Shown here: positions 13,801-27,500 of the stretch, piece by piece
Layout of the letters: each line of letters opens with the position of its first letter
Position numbering within the stretch: position 1 is the stretch's first letter
Assembly (NCBI GenBank): GCA_017562135.1
Contig: QEYB01000093.1
Location: 620,001-684,000, forward strand
Direction of reading: 5' to 3'
Length of the DNA: 64,000 bases
Source: Dipylidium caninum
Taxonomy: Eukaryota > Platyhelminthes > Cestoda > Cyclophyllidea > Dipylidiidae
Notes under the pieces: model-generated
The model's database searches: none
The model's input: only the letters and a program-made list of their open reading frames with translations
Told to the model about the DNA's origin: nothing
Program-made: the position numbers and the translations under genes

Positions 13801-14412
13801 AACGAATGAAACAGAGGTGAAATTCTCAGCCTTCAATCACTGACTCACTTCTTTTACTTTCATTAAGGCTGGCAAAGAGTTCCTCGGCGACGAGAAGCTG
13901 GGAGATACGCGTCTAGCTACGCAATCAAAGAGAACAGCCAGAAGATCCAGTATGCGGAAGGGTCAGTCAATCAAGCGCACAATTGAAGAAGGTGATTTTT
14001 CCCCTTTTATTGTCGAAAAAGTTCGGTCAGCGTAACTATACAACGTACTAACATATCTCTTATATATCAACAAAAGTTGATTAAATTGAGCTATATTTCC
14101 AGTAAAATTCCTTTATCAATAGTTAGATTTCGACGAGCATGTACAACACTAAGATTTAAACTCGCCTCCGATATTTAGCCAAGATACTGTTGGGCAGCAG
14201 TGCCGATTTAGCTGACGTCAACTCGGCCCGTCAGTTGCGCAAACACCCTGATTCAATTCCGCTCCCAGCCCATCGGAGTAAACAAAAAAGGGGCCGGTAG
14301 GCCGTCTAAGAAAGCCAAAGTAAGGGCTCCCGCTGGCTCCACCGACGCGGCAACCCCCTCTGCTACTGACAACAGTGCTTCCGCAGACGGAGCTACTGCG
14401 GCATCTGCCTGA
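10801..14412 (+). CDS. Candidate extra 3' exons: alternative EAG C-terminus or a separate small basic protein
   Basis: Several short open stretches with splice sites lie downstream of the channel. A GTAAGG donor at 10573 (phase 1) can join in phase to 10801-10842, 10944-11011, 11197-11214 (18 nt), 12898-12951, 13868-14031 and 14235-14412, ending in TGA. The later part is Lys/Ser-rich (SKRTARRSSMRKG, then VNKKGAGRPSKKAKVRAP) and ends in an Ala/Ser-rich tail. Acceptors are good (TATTTTACAG, ATATTTTAG, CGCTTGCAG) and several donors canonical (GTAAAC, GTAAGT, GTGTGT). ATG at 12898 could instead start an independent gene. I recognise no domain; an AT-hook-like GRP core is the only motif. Phase compatibility over six joins is suggestive, but short exons can match by chance. 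Confidence 0.3.
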
Positions 14413-16376
14413 CGCGACTTCTCCTTGGTTCTGTGCCTGCCGCTGATTTTATCATTATGGCATCCATGCCTCACTGTATTTTACTCATTCACATCGCCAT
14501 ATCTATTATCATGCTTATTTCTTTTTCGTTTTCTTCCGGTGACAACTCCATCTCTCAAGGTTACTATTACCTACTCGGTTTTCAAATCATTTTAGCGAAA
14601 AAGTTGGCGTAAAATAGCACCTGACATTTCGGATTTCGCATCTAAAAGGCACCATCGCATTGTGAAAGTTAGAGTACCACCGAACTTTGCACACCAACGA
14701 CACCTCCGTGCTCTCATATGGATTTCAGGAAGTTCGGGTTCTTTGCAATCTATCCGTGATTGCCGACAGGTCTCAGTAGCTTAGACATAGAGCAGCAGTC
14801 TTCCTACCATCCGGCAGCCAAAATAATTGGAGATACCTTTGGTACCATCGCATCTGTCATCGGTCAGGGAGTTGTCATCGAAGTGACAAGGTGCATGCAA
14901 ATGGGAGCCCCGCCCTCGATTAGGGAATGCACCGCCCTCTTGCAGCTCGACAGTCTCAAAGGCTTTAGTTCTGTTTTGCAGTTTATTTTGGCGTAGGCAC
15001 TTGGACGAATATTGAAGCGGTGACCAACCAGAGAAAGGGCGAGCCTGATCGCAGGACCTACCACAACTGGAAAGCAACTACATTTCCGGCTATTATAACG
15101 CATTCAACGACCATTTTTAACTGGATGCGTTCTACATTGTCTATCCCCGCTATCACCTAATCATCTAGCATCTGGTTGACTTACATTTCCGCACTGTTTT
15201 GCGCTGATGAGTCTTTTTGAACAGCTTCACGGCCACTTTAATTGGTTTAACCGTGGACCAAATTGCAATTAGGTGCAAGGGATTATGCGGTTGATGAATT
15301 TGACAAGTTGTTATGATCATTCAAGATAAAAGCCGTCTGAATAATAAGTGGGCAGCGAGAGGAGGTCCAAGAGGATTGGAGGGCAAGGAGGGTGGGAAGA
15401 GGTGCTTCTTCCCTGGCACGACAGCAGTTAACATCTCGAATTCGAGTAGCGCAGTAATGTCATCTACAGAGGGAGCGGGAAGGAAAAAAACGTCGCATTA
15501 GAAGGTGATCGGATGCTCGTGGAAGCGTGAAGCGATGAAGAAGGCGGCTCGTCGATTTAGAATATGCAAATAAGTTATCTTTAAGGCCTCAAGTTTACTA
15601 AAAAACGGGACTCGGGTAAGCCAGACGGTGACAAACGATGGCAATTTAGCAGTGATCAAGCCACCTTTTAGGCACACCAAACGACTCTTCTCGCAGTTTA
15701 CTCCACGAGAAGCGGCCAAAAGTACGGCCTTACAAACCTAATAAAAAGGTTAGGTCTGAGTGAGTGGGGGAGGTCATTTGTAGCGATAGTATAAAAGGAA
15801 GACGCACGAGGTTTGCACACCGTGCATCCCACGTTGGATGAAACACTCTTAATCCGAGTAGGAAAGTCAGATTTTGGGTAGACCGGTCAGACAAACAACT
15901 ACCCAGGGGTCGTGCTGACGAAACACATAAAAACAGCAAGCTGCAAAAAAGCGGGTTTAAATCAGATTTGGGCGAATAAAAGAGCCGACGATGATATACT
16001 ACTATTAGGAGCATTCGGCCATTCTACTCGTATTGGAGCGACTAGAAGAGATGGTAGCTGTTCGTTGTCCGCGTTAGACTTTTCCCACTGTGCTCTCGAG
16101 AAAATGGGGGAATGCATTGCCTTAGCGTAGATTGCCAAAAGACGCCACAGTCACATGATTATAAAGAAGTGTGACCGATCCTGCAACGCCGATGGTCAAT
16201 TAAAGTACCGAACTGTCACGAAAGAATTGAAGACCAAAAACCGAAGCAGTACCAACGGGAAGAAAAAAAAGGGGAATCATTAAAAGTGGGAGTTCAATGT
16301 TGGTTCAAGGGAAACACGAGCATTGATGTCACCCATACACCATTGCCTGTGCAATCACATTTATGTTTGTGCATCA
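14413..16376. other. Intergenic, no supported gene
   Basis: Only short open frames on both strands with no recognisable domain. The stretch separates the + strand channel region from the dispersed repeat and the 3' end of the - strand kinase gene, so the two transcription units converge here. Confidence 0.55.
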
Positions 16377-17092
16377 CCCTGCCGCGCCGCTCCTCTCCTT
16401 CCCCCCAACTCCATTCCATTCCACTCCACTCACCTCACCTCCCTCACTTTACCTCATCTCCTCCCCAGTTCATCCTCGACGCCTGCGATGGTGTCAATCT
16501 CGATACACACTATTCACGTCTCTCCCCGCCCCCCACTTCACTGTCTCCATCCATCGTCAGCACACCGACCCACACAAACACGTTAATCGTAACTCGTCAT
16601 CTGAACGTTCTCTCCAGGCCCACGCTCTTATTATCAACACCAAATCCAAGGCCACCTCCTCACCCCACGCTCTTATGGCATCCATTTCAGACCATGCTAG
16701 TGCCCTTCACTCGTCTGTCGCCCCCTCACGAAAGCGCTTATTCACCACTTTCCTCGACCATCTTGCGGACAGATAGACAAGCAAACTAAGCAAAGTGTTC
16801 ATGTCTGTTCGGGAAGGATTCACTCTACCCCAACACCCTACTCTGACCGCGTGACTTGGCACTACAGCTACTGCTACCGTCATTGTTGCCTCTACCAGAC
16901 GGTGTTCTTCTTCTCGGATGCACCGCGGCCATTTTCACTCGGTTCAAGTCTTGTGTCTCCAGTTCGGCCTAACCCCAGCAAAACCCACCGCGATTATCCT
17001 TGCCTACCACCTAACCTCGATTTAACGGTTCTTCCCTGTCTTTTCCCTTACTGCCTACTACCCAGCCATCCGACTCGGCTGCAGCGGAGTCG
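16377..17092 (+). repeat. Dispersed C-rich repeat, copy 1
   Basis: About 0.7 kb that recurs in the same orientation at about 27.1-27.8 kb. It begins with a CT/CA-rich stretch of ccattcc, cactcac and cacctca units and continues into ordinary sequence. One run of more than 100 bases (about 16770-16907) matches copy 2 without visible change. Differences elsewhere are scattered substitutions and 1-2 base indels that break any shared reading frame, so I do not regard it as coding. I see no terminal repeats or poly-A tail defining its class. It lies just beyond the 3' end of the kinase gene. Confidence 0.85.
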
Positions 17093-17291
17093 GCTGCAAA
17101 TGGCCGTAATGTGGTAATTTGGGAAGTAAATATTTAGGACTGCACACCCGACAGCACTATTCATACGTTCGAAGACCCCTATCTGACGTGAAGTACCCAT
17201 AAATCACGGAAAAACAGGCATATCAAGACAGAAATTACTAAATTTCAAAGATTTTCAATAAAGTGAAGATTTAAACAGACCCATCGTGGCC

Positions 17292-20200
17292 CTAAGACAC
17301 AGTTGAGGCACTTCCATCCAGGAAACTCGCAAATTCAGAGCCCCAAAATGTAAGAAGTTCCTCTGATAACCCATTGTCACTGCTCCTGGTAGGCGGCGAC
17401 GTCGATGACAAGGTTGCTTCGGTAGACATTTCTGCTGGAATGAGACGAAGAGAAATCCAGAAAAGTTAGATTAACCCAAATATAGTCTACTTCACTTAAC
17501 AGTGAAACCCAAAGTGTTCGAAAATAAGAAGCCATCAGCTATTCACGCATTATTACCGACATTTATGACAGACAAGAACCAACCCTCAAGAGAAGAGGAA
17601 GCCTTGCTTTGAAGATCCTCCGGGGACGTCACCGGCACGAAAGTATACTCCGCCGCTGTGGGTGTGACGACAGACGACGAGCGTTCAGTGTCCGAGGTCA
17701 AGGGATTTGTAATTCGGTCCGAGCCACGATCGCGTGTGGAGTAGGAGCTCAACCTAGCCGAATCGCCACCCGCTTCTGTGGGATCCATGCTAGTTCGATT
17801 CCTCAAACTTGAGGGGTTTAAAAGAGCGTACAAAAAGCCCATCAGGTATGGGTTTTAGGGCATTCCGGTGAGTGAGGAGCCCAGCAAATAAGAGGGGGAG
17901 AACCTACTTCCACCAGTTACTTAAGTATTCCAAAATGCTTTGGCAAAAGTATGGAAATGACTGAAGAATTGCAGATAGTTCATGATAGAAAACTTAGAAG
18001 TAGGTAGTCGACGGTGTTTTTGATAGCGCCACAAAAAGACTTTCTGGTCCTCGACACATATGTAGCATTTTTTCTTAGAGGAAGAACTATTCCCTCGTAT
18101 AGTGTTTGTACCAATTAAGACCATAAAGTAAATATGAAAACAATAAAATTGCATGTACTTGAAGGCGAGTCAGGGGAGGCAGTTCTTCTCCCTTACAAAC
18201 AAGATGGCATATCTAGTGCCATCAATTTGGGAAGCATTGCCGACTAAAAGAGCTCTACAACTGGAACGAGAAGCACACGCATAATTGGAGAGATTTCAAG
18301 CAAACGCCTACGTAAATGTGGGAAAAACTGAATCGCAACTGGAGAGCACACAGACCTATACTGTCAACGTACGCATATTCCTGACGGGTGTCCGCCTTTA
18401 TTCAACGCGGATGAGCTGAGAGCAAAGGTTGCAAGACGAGGGCATTAGCGAATGCAGCGAACGTGGGCAATGCCGGAGTGGAAGAAGTCAAAGGACTAGC
18501 GCACAGCTTGCGGCCGGTGGAGGGAGGGCGGGAGGTGGGGGGAAGTGGGGGGAGGAGGTAAGTTAGATTGGGACAATCGGGCAGCATGCACGCACACATG
18601 CGTCGGCGCGGTGCAAATGCACACGGAAAGTGGCTCGAGTGAGCGTGGTGCAGGGAGCGGGCGCGGACGCGGGCGCAGACACGCACACAGACCTAAAGTG
18701 GTTACGTCGCGGCAGAGTGACGGTGGCCGGACACGAGGGGAGGAGGGATGGGTGCCTTCGATCCAGTGTGCCACCGGTGAATCCAGCAGATCTGTGCAAT
18801 GACCGGCACCAAGTGGAACCATGAGATTAGACCTATTAACGCGATCCCAGTCTGCTGGCTTTAAACTGCCTAGAGAGGCGTGTGGTTACAACACCGTGCC
18901 CGGGTTACCATACTGACAGTTGATTAATAACCCTAATAAGTATATTATTCCCACATAAAAAAGAATGGCAGATGCTTTTTCAAGTTGATCATGAAAGTCA
19001 ATGCCAAGCAGACCATCTCCAAGGCGTTTTTGGTGCAAGTCGGGGCTGATTTAGCAGGGCTTAATGATGGTGCCTATACATAGCCATAATAGCAGAGGAA
19101 TATTTTCTAAAGTGTCAGAACGAAATGTAACCAATGCATTAAACACGGTCGGTTAGGAAGTGGCGAGAATATGCAAAACAGAGATCCACCTTCTCAATTT
19201 CCTCACCCACTTCATGTTGACCGCACAAGTAGCAACAACCAGACGAACAGGTTTAAGGCCAAGTTGATTCAAAAGATTATCTTAATCGTACAAAAATAAC
19301 CGCAGAGAATTTATAAACGTCATAGATGCAACCTTTACCTGATCAAATCCAGTGGTTAAGTGGTTTTCGTCCAAAAAATATTCCCTTTAACCAAGGGAGG
19401 AAATAAGTTTAAGCACACTACACCCAGAGAGGAGGAATCTAAAGGTCCCTCAACTGTTATGGTAAGTGGTTTTTTACCTGGGTTGGTCGGTTGCAGAAAC
19501 CGGATTGTTTCTGCGTCGACTACCAAACGCGTTGGAGGCCGCCGGAGCTCGGAACACCAGTTCGCCACGATCGCGAAGTGCTCGCAGTCCCCCCGAACCG
19601 ACAGCGCCGTTAAGAGCAGCGCCAATCATGAGCTTGGGAGGCTTGCACTGGCCGTGACCGTAATGGTGGAGCAGCATATTGGAGGAGGAGGTGCTGGAGG
19701 TGGCCAGGGAAGAAGTTGAGGGGGTGGGTGAGATCGAGGGAGTCGTGGTGGTGGCCGAGGTCATTGTCCCCGCCCCTCCCAGGGAGAGAGGAGAAGAGAT
19801 CGCGGTGATTGAAGAGCCCCGGCTTGTAGCACGAGACGAGGTTGACGAAGAAGGCGGCGTGGAAACGGCCGCAGTCGTTGTACCTTCGGAGAGGATTGAA
19901 GTAGTTGAAGCACCGGATACTGAAAGAAAAACAGTCGTAGGATAGCAGAATATTAGAAGTCAAATTCTAAAGTATAACTAAAAACTCTCATTAGCAGTCG
20001 ACTACCAAGTGAACATGTGAAGGTGATAGAACTTCGACCGATTCCTTGACGGTTTCATCGATATGCAAACACATGTAGAAAGTATAAAAAATGAGACCTT
20101 TCGAAAAACTTCAAGTAAAAGCAGCTCCCATCTGAATTCTCCCGGAATCTGTGGGTTATAAAAACAAAATTCCACCAATCCTCGTCAAAATGTTGGTCTC

Positions 20201-23200
20201 TCGATTTCAAGGCTAAGAGGAATTCAACGAAATTATTTCCGAAAGGTTTTACCATTTCAAGAGGATTTAAAGAAGTTATCCACACTGTGTATCGTGAATA
20301 TTCATCAAAATAAGAGATGATAAAACATAACCTTATTATCTGCTGCTATTTTGATTGCTGGTAGGGCAAGATTTGGACAACAGAATTGCTTAGCGTACTC
20401 AAATAAAGTTAGGTTTGCAAGTCAACTTTATAAAAGCCAAATCCCCCAGTGACGCGTAAAAGGAGGTTTTTACGGCAGACTGCTTGTTTATGATCAGTTT
20501 AGTCGTGCGAAACGATGAAACCGAGGGTTACGGAACTCAGTCCCCTTATAATCCGAGAAGAGCACGAAAAGTCTACAAAGGAAACGGGATTCCGCTAACA
20601 AGGGCGGCTCCATTTTCCAGCATTTCTTGGACTAGTCGCCAAGCCGAAAATAAAATGGGTAAAAAGTAATGAAAGAGAGTACCAAAAATTCCAGCAAAAT
20701 AAGGCCAATTGATCGTCCCCTTGATTAGAGGATTCTATTTCCGCATAGATGATCTAACAAATTTGGTGTCTCCCACAGAATTTCAACTACGTTTGCCATC
20801 GAGTATCACCACACAAAAAGCGGAAGAGAACATGTGCAGAAAGGGAATCGTTCGGTAACGGAGGAAACCTTCAGTTCAAGTGTTTAGAGTTCATGTAATT
20901 CAGTTATTAGAGACGGGAAAGACTACATTTTACTGTCAACAAATAGTGAATCCTTGCTCCGCCATATGAAACATTTGTGCACACTGACCGAATACCACTG
21001 ACACCCGAAGCGTTGAAACGCAAATTGGAATATGCTTTATTGCAGTGCAGCCATTCTCCTTGAGGACCAAGGCGTGCCTCCAAAATCTCCACACCAGTAT
21101 ACACTTAGCCAATGATTTCGATGATTTTAGACTGCTATGAATATGACTTTGCCATTTCTTCACCCAAACACATCATCACCATTAAAGTCGGAAGGAGAGT
21201 TGAACTAAAAGTGCATCCCATCACTGATGTCAAACGTGGACACCAAGTCGTTTCGAGCGTTTGGGCATCTGACTAGGGCCTGTACAGCCCCGGCGCCGGA
21301 CTAATTGGTGTTCGGAGGCAGTGAGTCAGGTCCTGCGCCAAATATAATCCCCTTCCCTAATATGGGGCTACGGCAATCCCCTTAAGGGCATACATGGCGT
21401 AAAAAAATTATGAATTAAAGTACGTAACCATGGCAATAATTTTCACTCCACAAAACGGTCGACTAGCAAGGGTCTGACCTTACTTAAGGCAGCCGCTTCA
21501 CTTACAGTCAGCAGAAGGGACATTCGCATAAAGATTGAGATAAAGGCCTAGAAGAAAAACGCCTGTCTCCATCTGAGCGCAAGTGGCAATTTAAAATGGA
21601 TAATGTGATACGAGTAAAAGGGTGAATTTGTATGAGGATACCTCGAGAAAAGATAAAGCAAACAAATGCGTTTTTATAGGACTGCGCCCAGGAAGATTAA
21701 AGAGACTGAGACCGTTACGCGATAGCGGAAAGGCCGAATGAAAATCTCATATTTGACAGCAATTTTCCAACTCGGTGAAACAAGACAGTAGATACGGTAG
21801 TTGGGTCAGTTTACAGATCTGAAATCGAGTCGGAAAGAGAGCCTCAAGCAGGCACCACTCGTTTTTACATTAAAGGAAAAGTGAGGCACCCACCGAGCGC
21901 AGGGTTGCTAATCATCATAGGTCCACTGATAACCGGTCGTTTGAGTTTGCCAACAGTGTCGAGACGGGCCTTTATTGCTGGCATCTGATGGTGATTGGGC
22001 GGCTGCTCCAAGGAAAGAGCAGAAGGCGCTTTTCCTGATACAGTTTGGGCAGGTCGGCGGGTGAGGGAGGCGCTGGACTTACGGAAAGCTCGAGTCAGTG
22101 TGCTTGTCGCGTTAGCAAAGACACCTTCGCCGCCGCCGCGCCCCCACCCCCACCACCTCCCATTCTGCCCCTCCTCAACGAAGTGTTATCCAGTAGGGAG
22201 GCGTGACTGCTGCCGCTCACACCGTTGTTAGGGTTGCAGAGAGATGACGACCTCTCGTATGGGCCGCTAAAGTTTGCGAGAAAATAGCTAAGAATGAGAC
22301 CAGAAAATATACTTATTGAAAGGGAAGAAGGAAATGAGGAGAATCAAAGCACGAAAAGGAATGATATGCAGTTAGAAGTATGTTCATGATGAGAGAAGCA
22401 ACGGATATATTTCATCAAGAGGAAATTTGTGCATAGTGTCCTCGAAGACAAAATCTAACATCTACAGGACCGAAGGGCATGATGACTTACGCTGACCAAG
22501 AGAATGCGAACTTGCAGAAGGCCTTTTAACATTAAAATTTATACCACCTAGGAAAAATGACTACCGTCTACAGTAATTAGGCGGTTACGTCCTTACTTTT
22601 AATTGCCTTTCCAGAAGAGGGCAGGGTGATTCTGAGCATTTGCGAATTTCATGAAGTATGGATAAAAAGGTTTTGCCGTGATGCTTGTCGCAATACTAAT
22701 TTTAAATCACGGTGAAATAAGTCTGAGACACCGGAAGCTGCATGCCGCACTATCAGAATCGTAGTCAATCAGAGATCAGGGATTGTAATAAAATTAATCT
22801 GCAACTTAATGTTTTTGTACTTTCTGTGATGTAGAAATGCGTCAAGCTGCAATCTCGTTTGAGGCGTTTATTCCTATAAGATGAGATCTTATGATGGATT
22901 TAAGCAGTCTTATTCCAATTTCAGCAATAGTTGTGGATTTATATAAAAAATTTTCGTATAGATGACAAGATAACGAGACCCACCCATTGATATGATCAAG
23001 GCTGAGGCGTTTAGAATTCGCAGAAGCAGTGTCATTATTGAACTCCTCAATAGATGTCATTTCACGGCTGGGAGGCGGTGGAGAGATCGTAGGTACAGTA
23101 GTCGTCTCCTCCGATGAAAAGGATGTCACATTCCTCTCGGAATGCACACGGGATATGGATGATGGTGAAACTTTCCCCACTTCTGAAGCACTAGGAGAAA

Positions 23201-24524
23201 TGTCGCCGGCGGAGATCGGCTGAATTGTGTCATCTGCAGTGTCTACCAAGGTTAGGCCATCCGTCTTGGCTGATAAGCATTGGAAAATCTCGTCCATAAA
23301 GGAGGAGCCCATGTCGAGAATCTTGTAGGTAAAAATTCCATCCTTTATAACCTATTCCGTCTCTACCAATTGTATATTTCTACACAATATGCCTCCATCG
23401 AAGTGAAGGAACTCAAACTTTGAAGATCAAAAAAGTATATCACCGTAGTGTAGATATGCAGGCTTAATCAAACGCCAAACATAGGTGGGTCGCGTTCAGG
23501 TAAGCAAGTTGGAAGTATTGCAGTGCAGAGAATGATCAAGGCGAACAGGTATCGGTGGCGGGACCTACCGAGCAGTCGGGATCTTCTGCGGAGGTAAAGG
23601 AGTTGGAAGTGAACCAGGAAGAAGCAGAGGATGATGCCGGGGCGGGAGGAAGCGGCGTAGAGACGGGAGGTTGGACGAAAGAATCAGAATTTAGGTCAGT
23701 ATGAACTCGAGGGCTGGGCGACGGAGAATCTATGGGTGAAGGTTGGTGGGCGATTGTAGAGGGCGTGGAATCCCCACGTGACACTAACTTCGTTCGAGTC
23801 AGGGAGACTGGATTATCACCGACACACTAAGGAATAAAGAAGTTAGCAACAAAGAGTGCCATATCCCCTTATTGGCAACTTCACAACTATAAAAAATATG
23901 AAGTGCTGTCAGTATACTTTCCCCACTAGATGTCTCATCGCGATTTTCATTACCGGATCGCCAATACTCAATCTCAGTCTCAAACTAACACGCAGTAAAT
24001 GGGTTGGGCACCACTCAAACATGCAAAAGTAAGTGGGGGGAATCTTTCTCAAGTGTTCATTGGAAGTTAATAACAATAAGACAAGTGTCCATTGTTTCAC
24101 TAACAGATTAAGTGTATAATATCCAATTATGGCGCAGGACGTATGAAAAGGATTGTGCTTCAAGGCAAAATTGGAGAAGATTAATGGAGTGATGGAACAT
24201 GTATAAAGGAAAGTCACTGCAAGTGGATATGCGTTAACTGCTAATGGCACAGTTGACGATAAGGTGGAGAATGAGTTGGCAGATTAAGAGGATAACACCC
24301 AGAACACAAAGCAGTTTGAGCGTTTGAAGTAATGCTCGCATTATACTAGAATAAGACGCTCCATAATTGGGAAATCTCTGTTATCTTAAGATTCTATAAA
24401 GTTGTAAGGTATAGGGAATCACGGGAGGCGAATGTTCACTTGATTTCGCTTAACGGAGACATTGGTAGACTTACCGTATGAGGCAACAGCATGCAAATAC
24501 AATTAAAACCGGCTCGATGATTCA
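17292..24524 (-). CDS. TNK2: ACK C-terminal tail exons
   Basis: Exons 24475-24524, 23569-23826, 22984-23321, 22157-22266, 19478-19919, 17557-17807 and 17292-17434 form one phase-consistent chain. The tail is Ser/Thr/Pro-rich; it includes [10 protein letters not shown], resembling the AEIFQALQQE stretch of TNK2, and ends [16 protein letters not shown]. The donor of exon 22157-22266 is ambiguous because it falls in a GGT/GGG run (22141-22158). The exact exon set is less certain than the kinase part. Confidence 0.65.
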
Positions 24525-27500
24525 CTGAAAATGAATGACGGATAACTGAGGGTTTAGACAATCTGACCATAAATTTTGATGGGAGGCGTGAAAGCACACA
24601 CATTTGCACAAATGTACAAAAGACCAATCAGAGAGGCAGTGGTACGTTGGCCTATGCCTTCCGAAACAGCCCTCTCCAACCCAATGGACAGACAACAACT
24701 GCAGTAGAACAATTCATACAAGTGGGTCGTCTTACCCAGATTACTCAGATGGGAATCAGAATTGAGATTCTAATTCATGTCGCCTCATAATACACGCAAA
24801 AAGCGTTAAAAAAATTTTCCTTGAGTGCGTGAGAAAACAATAAAATTGCTTCGAGGGACAACGTACGCCATGGTTCAAGGCAGACTCGAGGTATGTTAAT
24901 GAAAGAGTTCCGCGTTGCCTATTCGAGTGGCACGCAATCGGAATTGTGAATAACGAGTAATCAAGGTTGTGACTTCACGAAAATGTTAAAGTGAATTTCC
25001 CCATAAACTAAGTGATAGATGAGGTACACCGAAAAGGGGAAGCAGCGTGGATTGATACGAAGGAAGTGAATTACCTCGCCCAGTGTGACGTCGGACAGGC
25101 GAGTCTTGTCTCTGTCAGACGCGCATTCAATGGTGAGACAGCTGTCGGCAGGACTTAGACCTACAATTTACGGTGAAAGAAAAAGAAAAGGTTTTTGATA
25201 CCGTCAAGAGAAAAAAATTGTCAATATAACACTGAAATTAGTCGCTTATAACGTTGTCGCATAAGAGTCTTCAAAGTAGCTGCATTAATTTGGCACAAAC
25301 GTTACTTGGATTGCCCATACATCAATGGTGGACACGGAACCTCGCCTCATGTTTGCTATTTCTATTTATGCTTCCGACAATTATATTGCAACATGGATGC
25401 TTCCCGGGACTTAAGGCGGAATCAGGGCAAAGAAATTGTAAATACAAGAGACTTTCTAAGTATAAAGGCATTTTATGGAAACAAATCTAATAAATCCAGT
25501 TTCAATTATGACATTTCCATAATCATCAAGAACCCAATGTAAGTGACTAAATAGCAATTACGAGTGCCAAAATAGCTTTTCACGTAGCTACAATGTTGTC
25601 AGGACTTGTCAAGGTCTAGGATAACAAGAAATAAACCCCTTACCCTGTTCATCCTCGTCAACACTGTTAAGAGAGAAGCCAACATCGCCAAACATGGTGC
25701 CGTCAGCACCTACGTGTCCAACGTGGCGGAAGTCATTCTGGGGCAGTGATATCAGATCCCGGTTTATTCTCTTCCCCTCCTTGGGCGAATTTCGATTCGA
25801 TTCTAACGTAATAGGTAAAAGACATGAGCGTCCAACTCGAGAAAAAGCTTCGGTTAAACTGATTAAATGAGAGAGAAATCAGAATGCTAAAAACGATTAG
25901 GAGAATAAGTGCCTTTGGTAGGTTAATGTTAAACTATTCAGGAGGCGAGAAATTACACACCAAACTCTCTAAAAGGTTGAATAGAAGAGAAAGGAGGAAA
26001 AGACCTGATTGCTTAATGCTGAAGCAATGTCTAAAGACGATTGAGTATTAAATAACCAACGAATTCACCGTATTTATGACGGAAAAGAGGCAAGACGGCT
26101 GATGAGGTCAAATAAGTAGAGTAATAAAAGCGAAGACAAAAGGACCAAATAAACGTTTATAGAAATGATAACCTTTATAACCGAATGATTCAGGCAGGAA
26201 TCACAGGGTGTTTAAATTAGTCGAATGAAGGCTCAGGGGGTTGACAAATTCACAGTCCAACCGGCAACCAAGAAAAACCCAAGTAAACCAAGACACAACA
26301 AAACCGCAACAAAACCAAGTCAACACTTAGAACGGAAGTAAAGTAGCAAAAGAGAGACAACCGTTGAAAACGCCGTAAATTGGTTATTAAAGCGATGAAA
26401 AAAAGTCAGAAACTTGCCTGCTGCATTGGCAAACAAACTGAAAGCGCAGGAAGGCATAAATGCAATAAGATAAACACTTTTGGCAAAAACGCATATCAAG
26501 GCTGCTTTTTTTAAACTTTGCACAAGAATGATGCAACCGCAGATGTTAGATTATTATTCCCGACCAAATTTCATGCAGTCCAGTTTGGGTGCTGATGTGG
26601 CCAGATGAAAAGCAAAGGTTGAGCGATGAGAGCTGGGGAGGTCATCGCGAATAAGTTTGTGTGCTAAAATGCATGCAAACTCACGTCCAAAGTCTGGTGG
26701 AATGGCTTCAGACTCTACAGAAATGGCAAATTTAGTTTAAAAGCGCTTTCGTGATTCTACGCCGAGTATCTAAATGACTGTGAAATTGTAGCCGCTAAGG
26801 AAAAATGAGATTCTATGTGCAGGAATTACGTTAAAGCGATACAATAATTTAACTTCCTTTCCATAGCCTTCAAACGAAGTGAGACAAAGCCCAAAACTTC
26901 GCTTTACATCTGCCTTTCCTAAAGGGTCAATCACATTTATAATTGCTAATCTTTCCACTACAGTCGTAACTGGGATTATCAATTCCTCCTCATGAGAATT
27001 AAAACACACCCCTAGCTAATCTCTGTCACAGTAATCATGTCATCATGCCTGAGGTTCTCTACCTACCTGCTCACCAACCTTCATGTGCACCTCTGCGCCT
27101 CTCCTTCCCTCCACTCCACTCCACTCACCTCACCTCACCTCATCTCCTCCCCAGTTCATCCCGACGCCTGCGATGGCGTCAATCTCGATACACCCTATTC
27201 ACGTCTCTCCCCGTCCCCACCACTTCACTGTCTCCATCCATCGCCAGCACACCGACCCACACAACACGTTAATCGTAACTCGTCATCTGAACGTTCTCTC
27301 CAGGCCCACGCTCTTATTATCAACACCAAATCCAAGGCCACCTCCCCACCCCACGCTCTTATGGCATCCATTCCAGACCATGCTAGTCGCCCTTCTCTCG
27401 TCTGTCGCCCCCTCACGAAAGCGCTTATTCACCACTGTCCTCGACCATCTTGCGGGCAGATAGACAAGCAAACTAAGCAAAGTGTTCATGTCTGTTCGGG

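Noticed and set aside
16286..16789. 167-codon frame in repeat copy 1, and the 237-codon frame over copy 2 (27037-27750)
   Set aside because: The two repeat copies differ by indels that shift frame, and the translation is low-complexity Ser/Pro/His; not coding.
18402..18824. Several overlapping frames in the GC-rich block at 18.4-18.8 kb
   Set aside because: All are in an ACK intron, open in multiple frames on both strands because of base composition, with no splice support.
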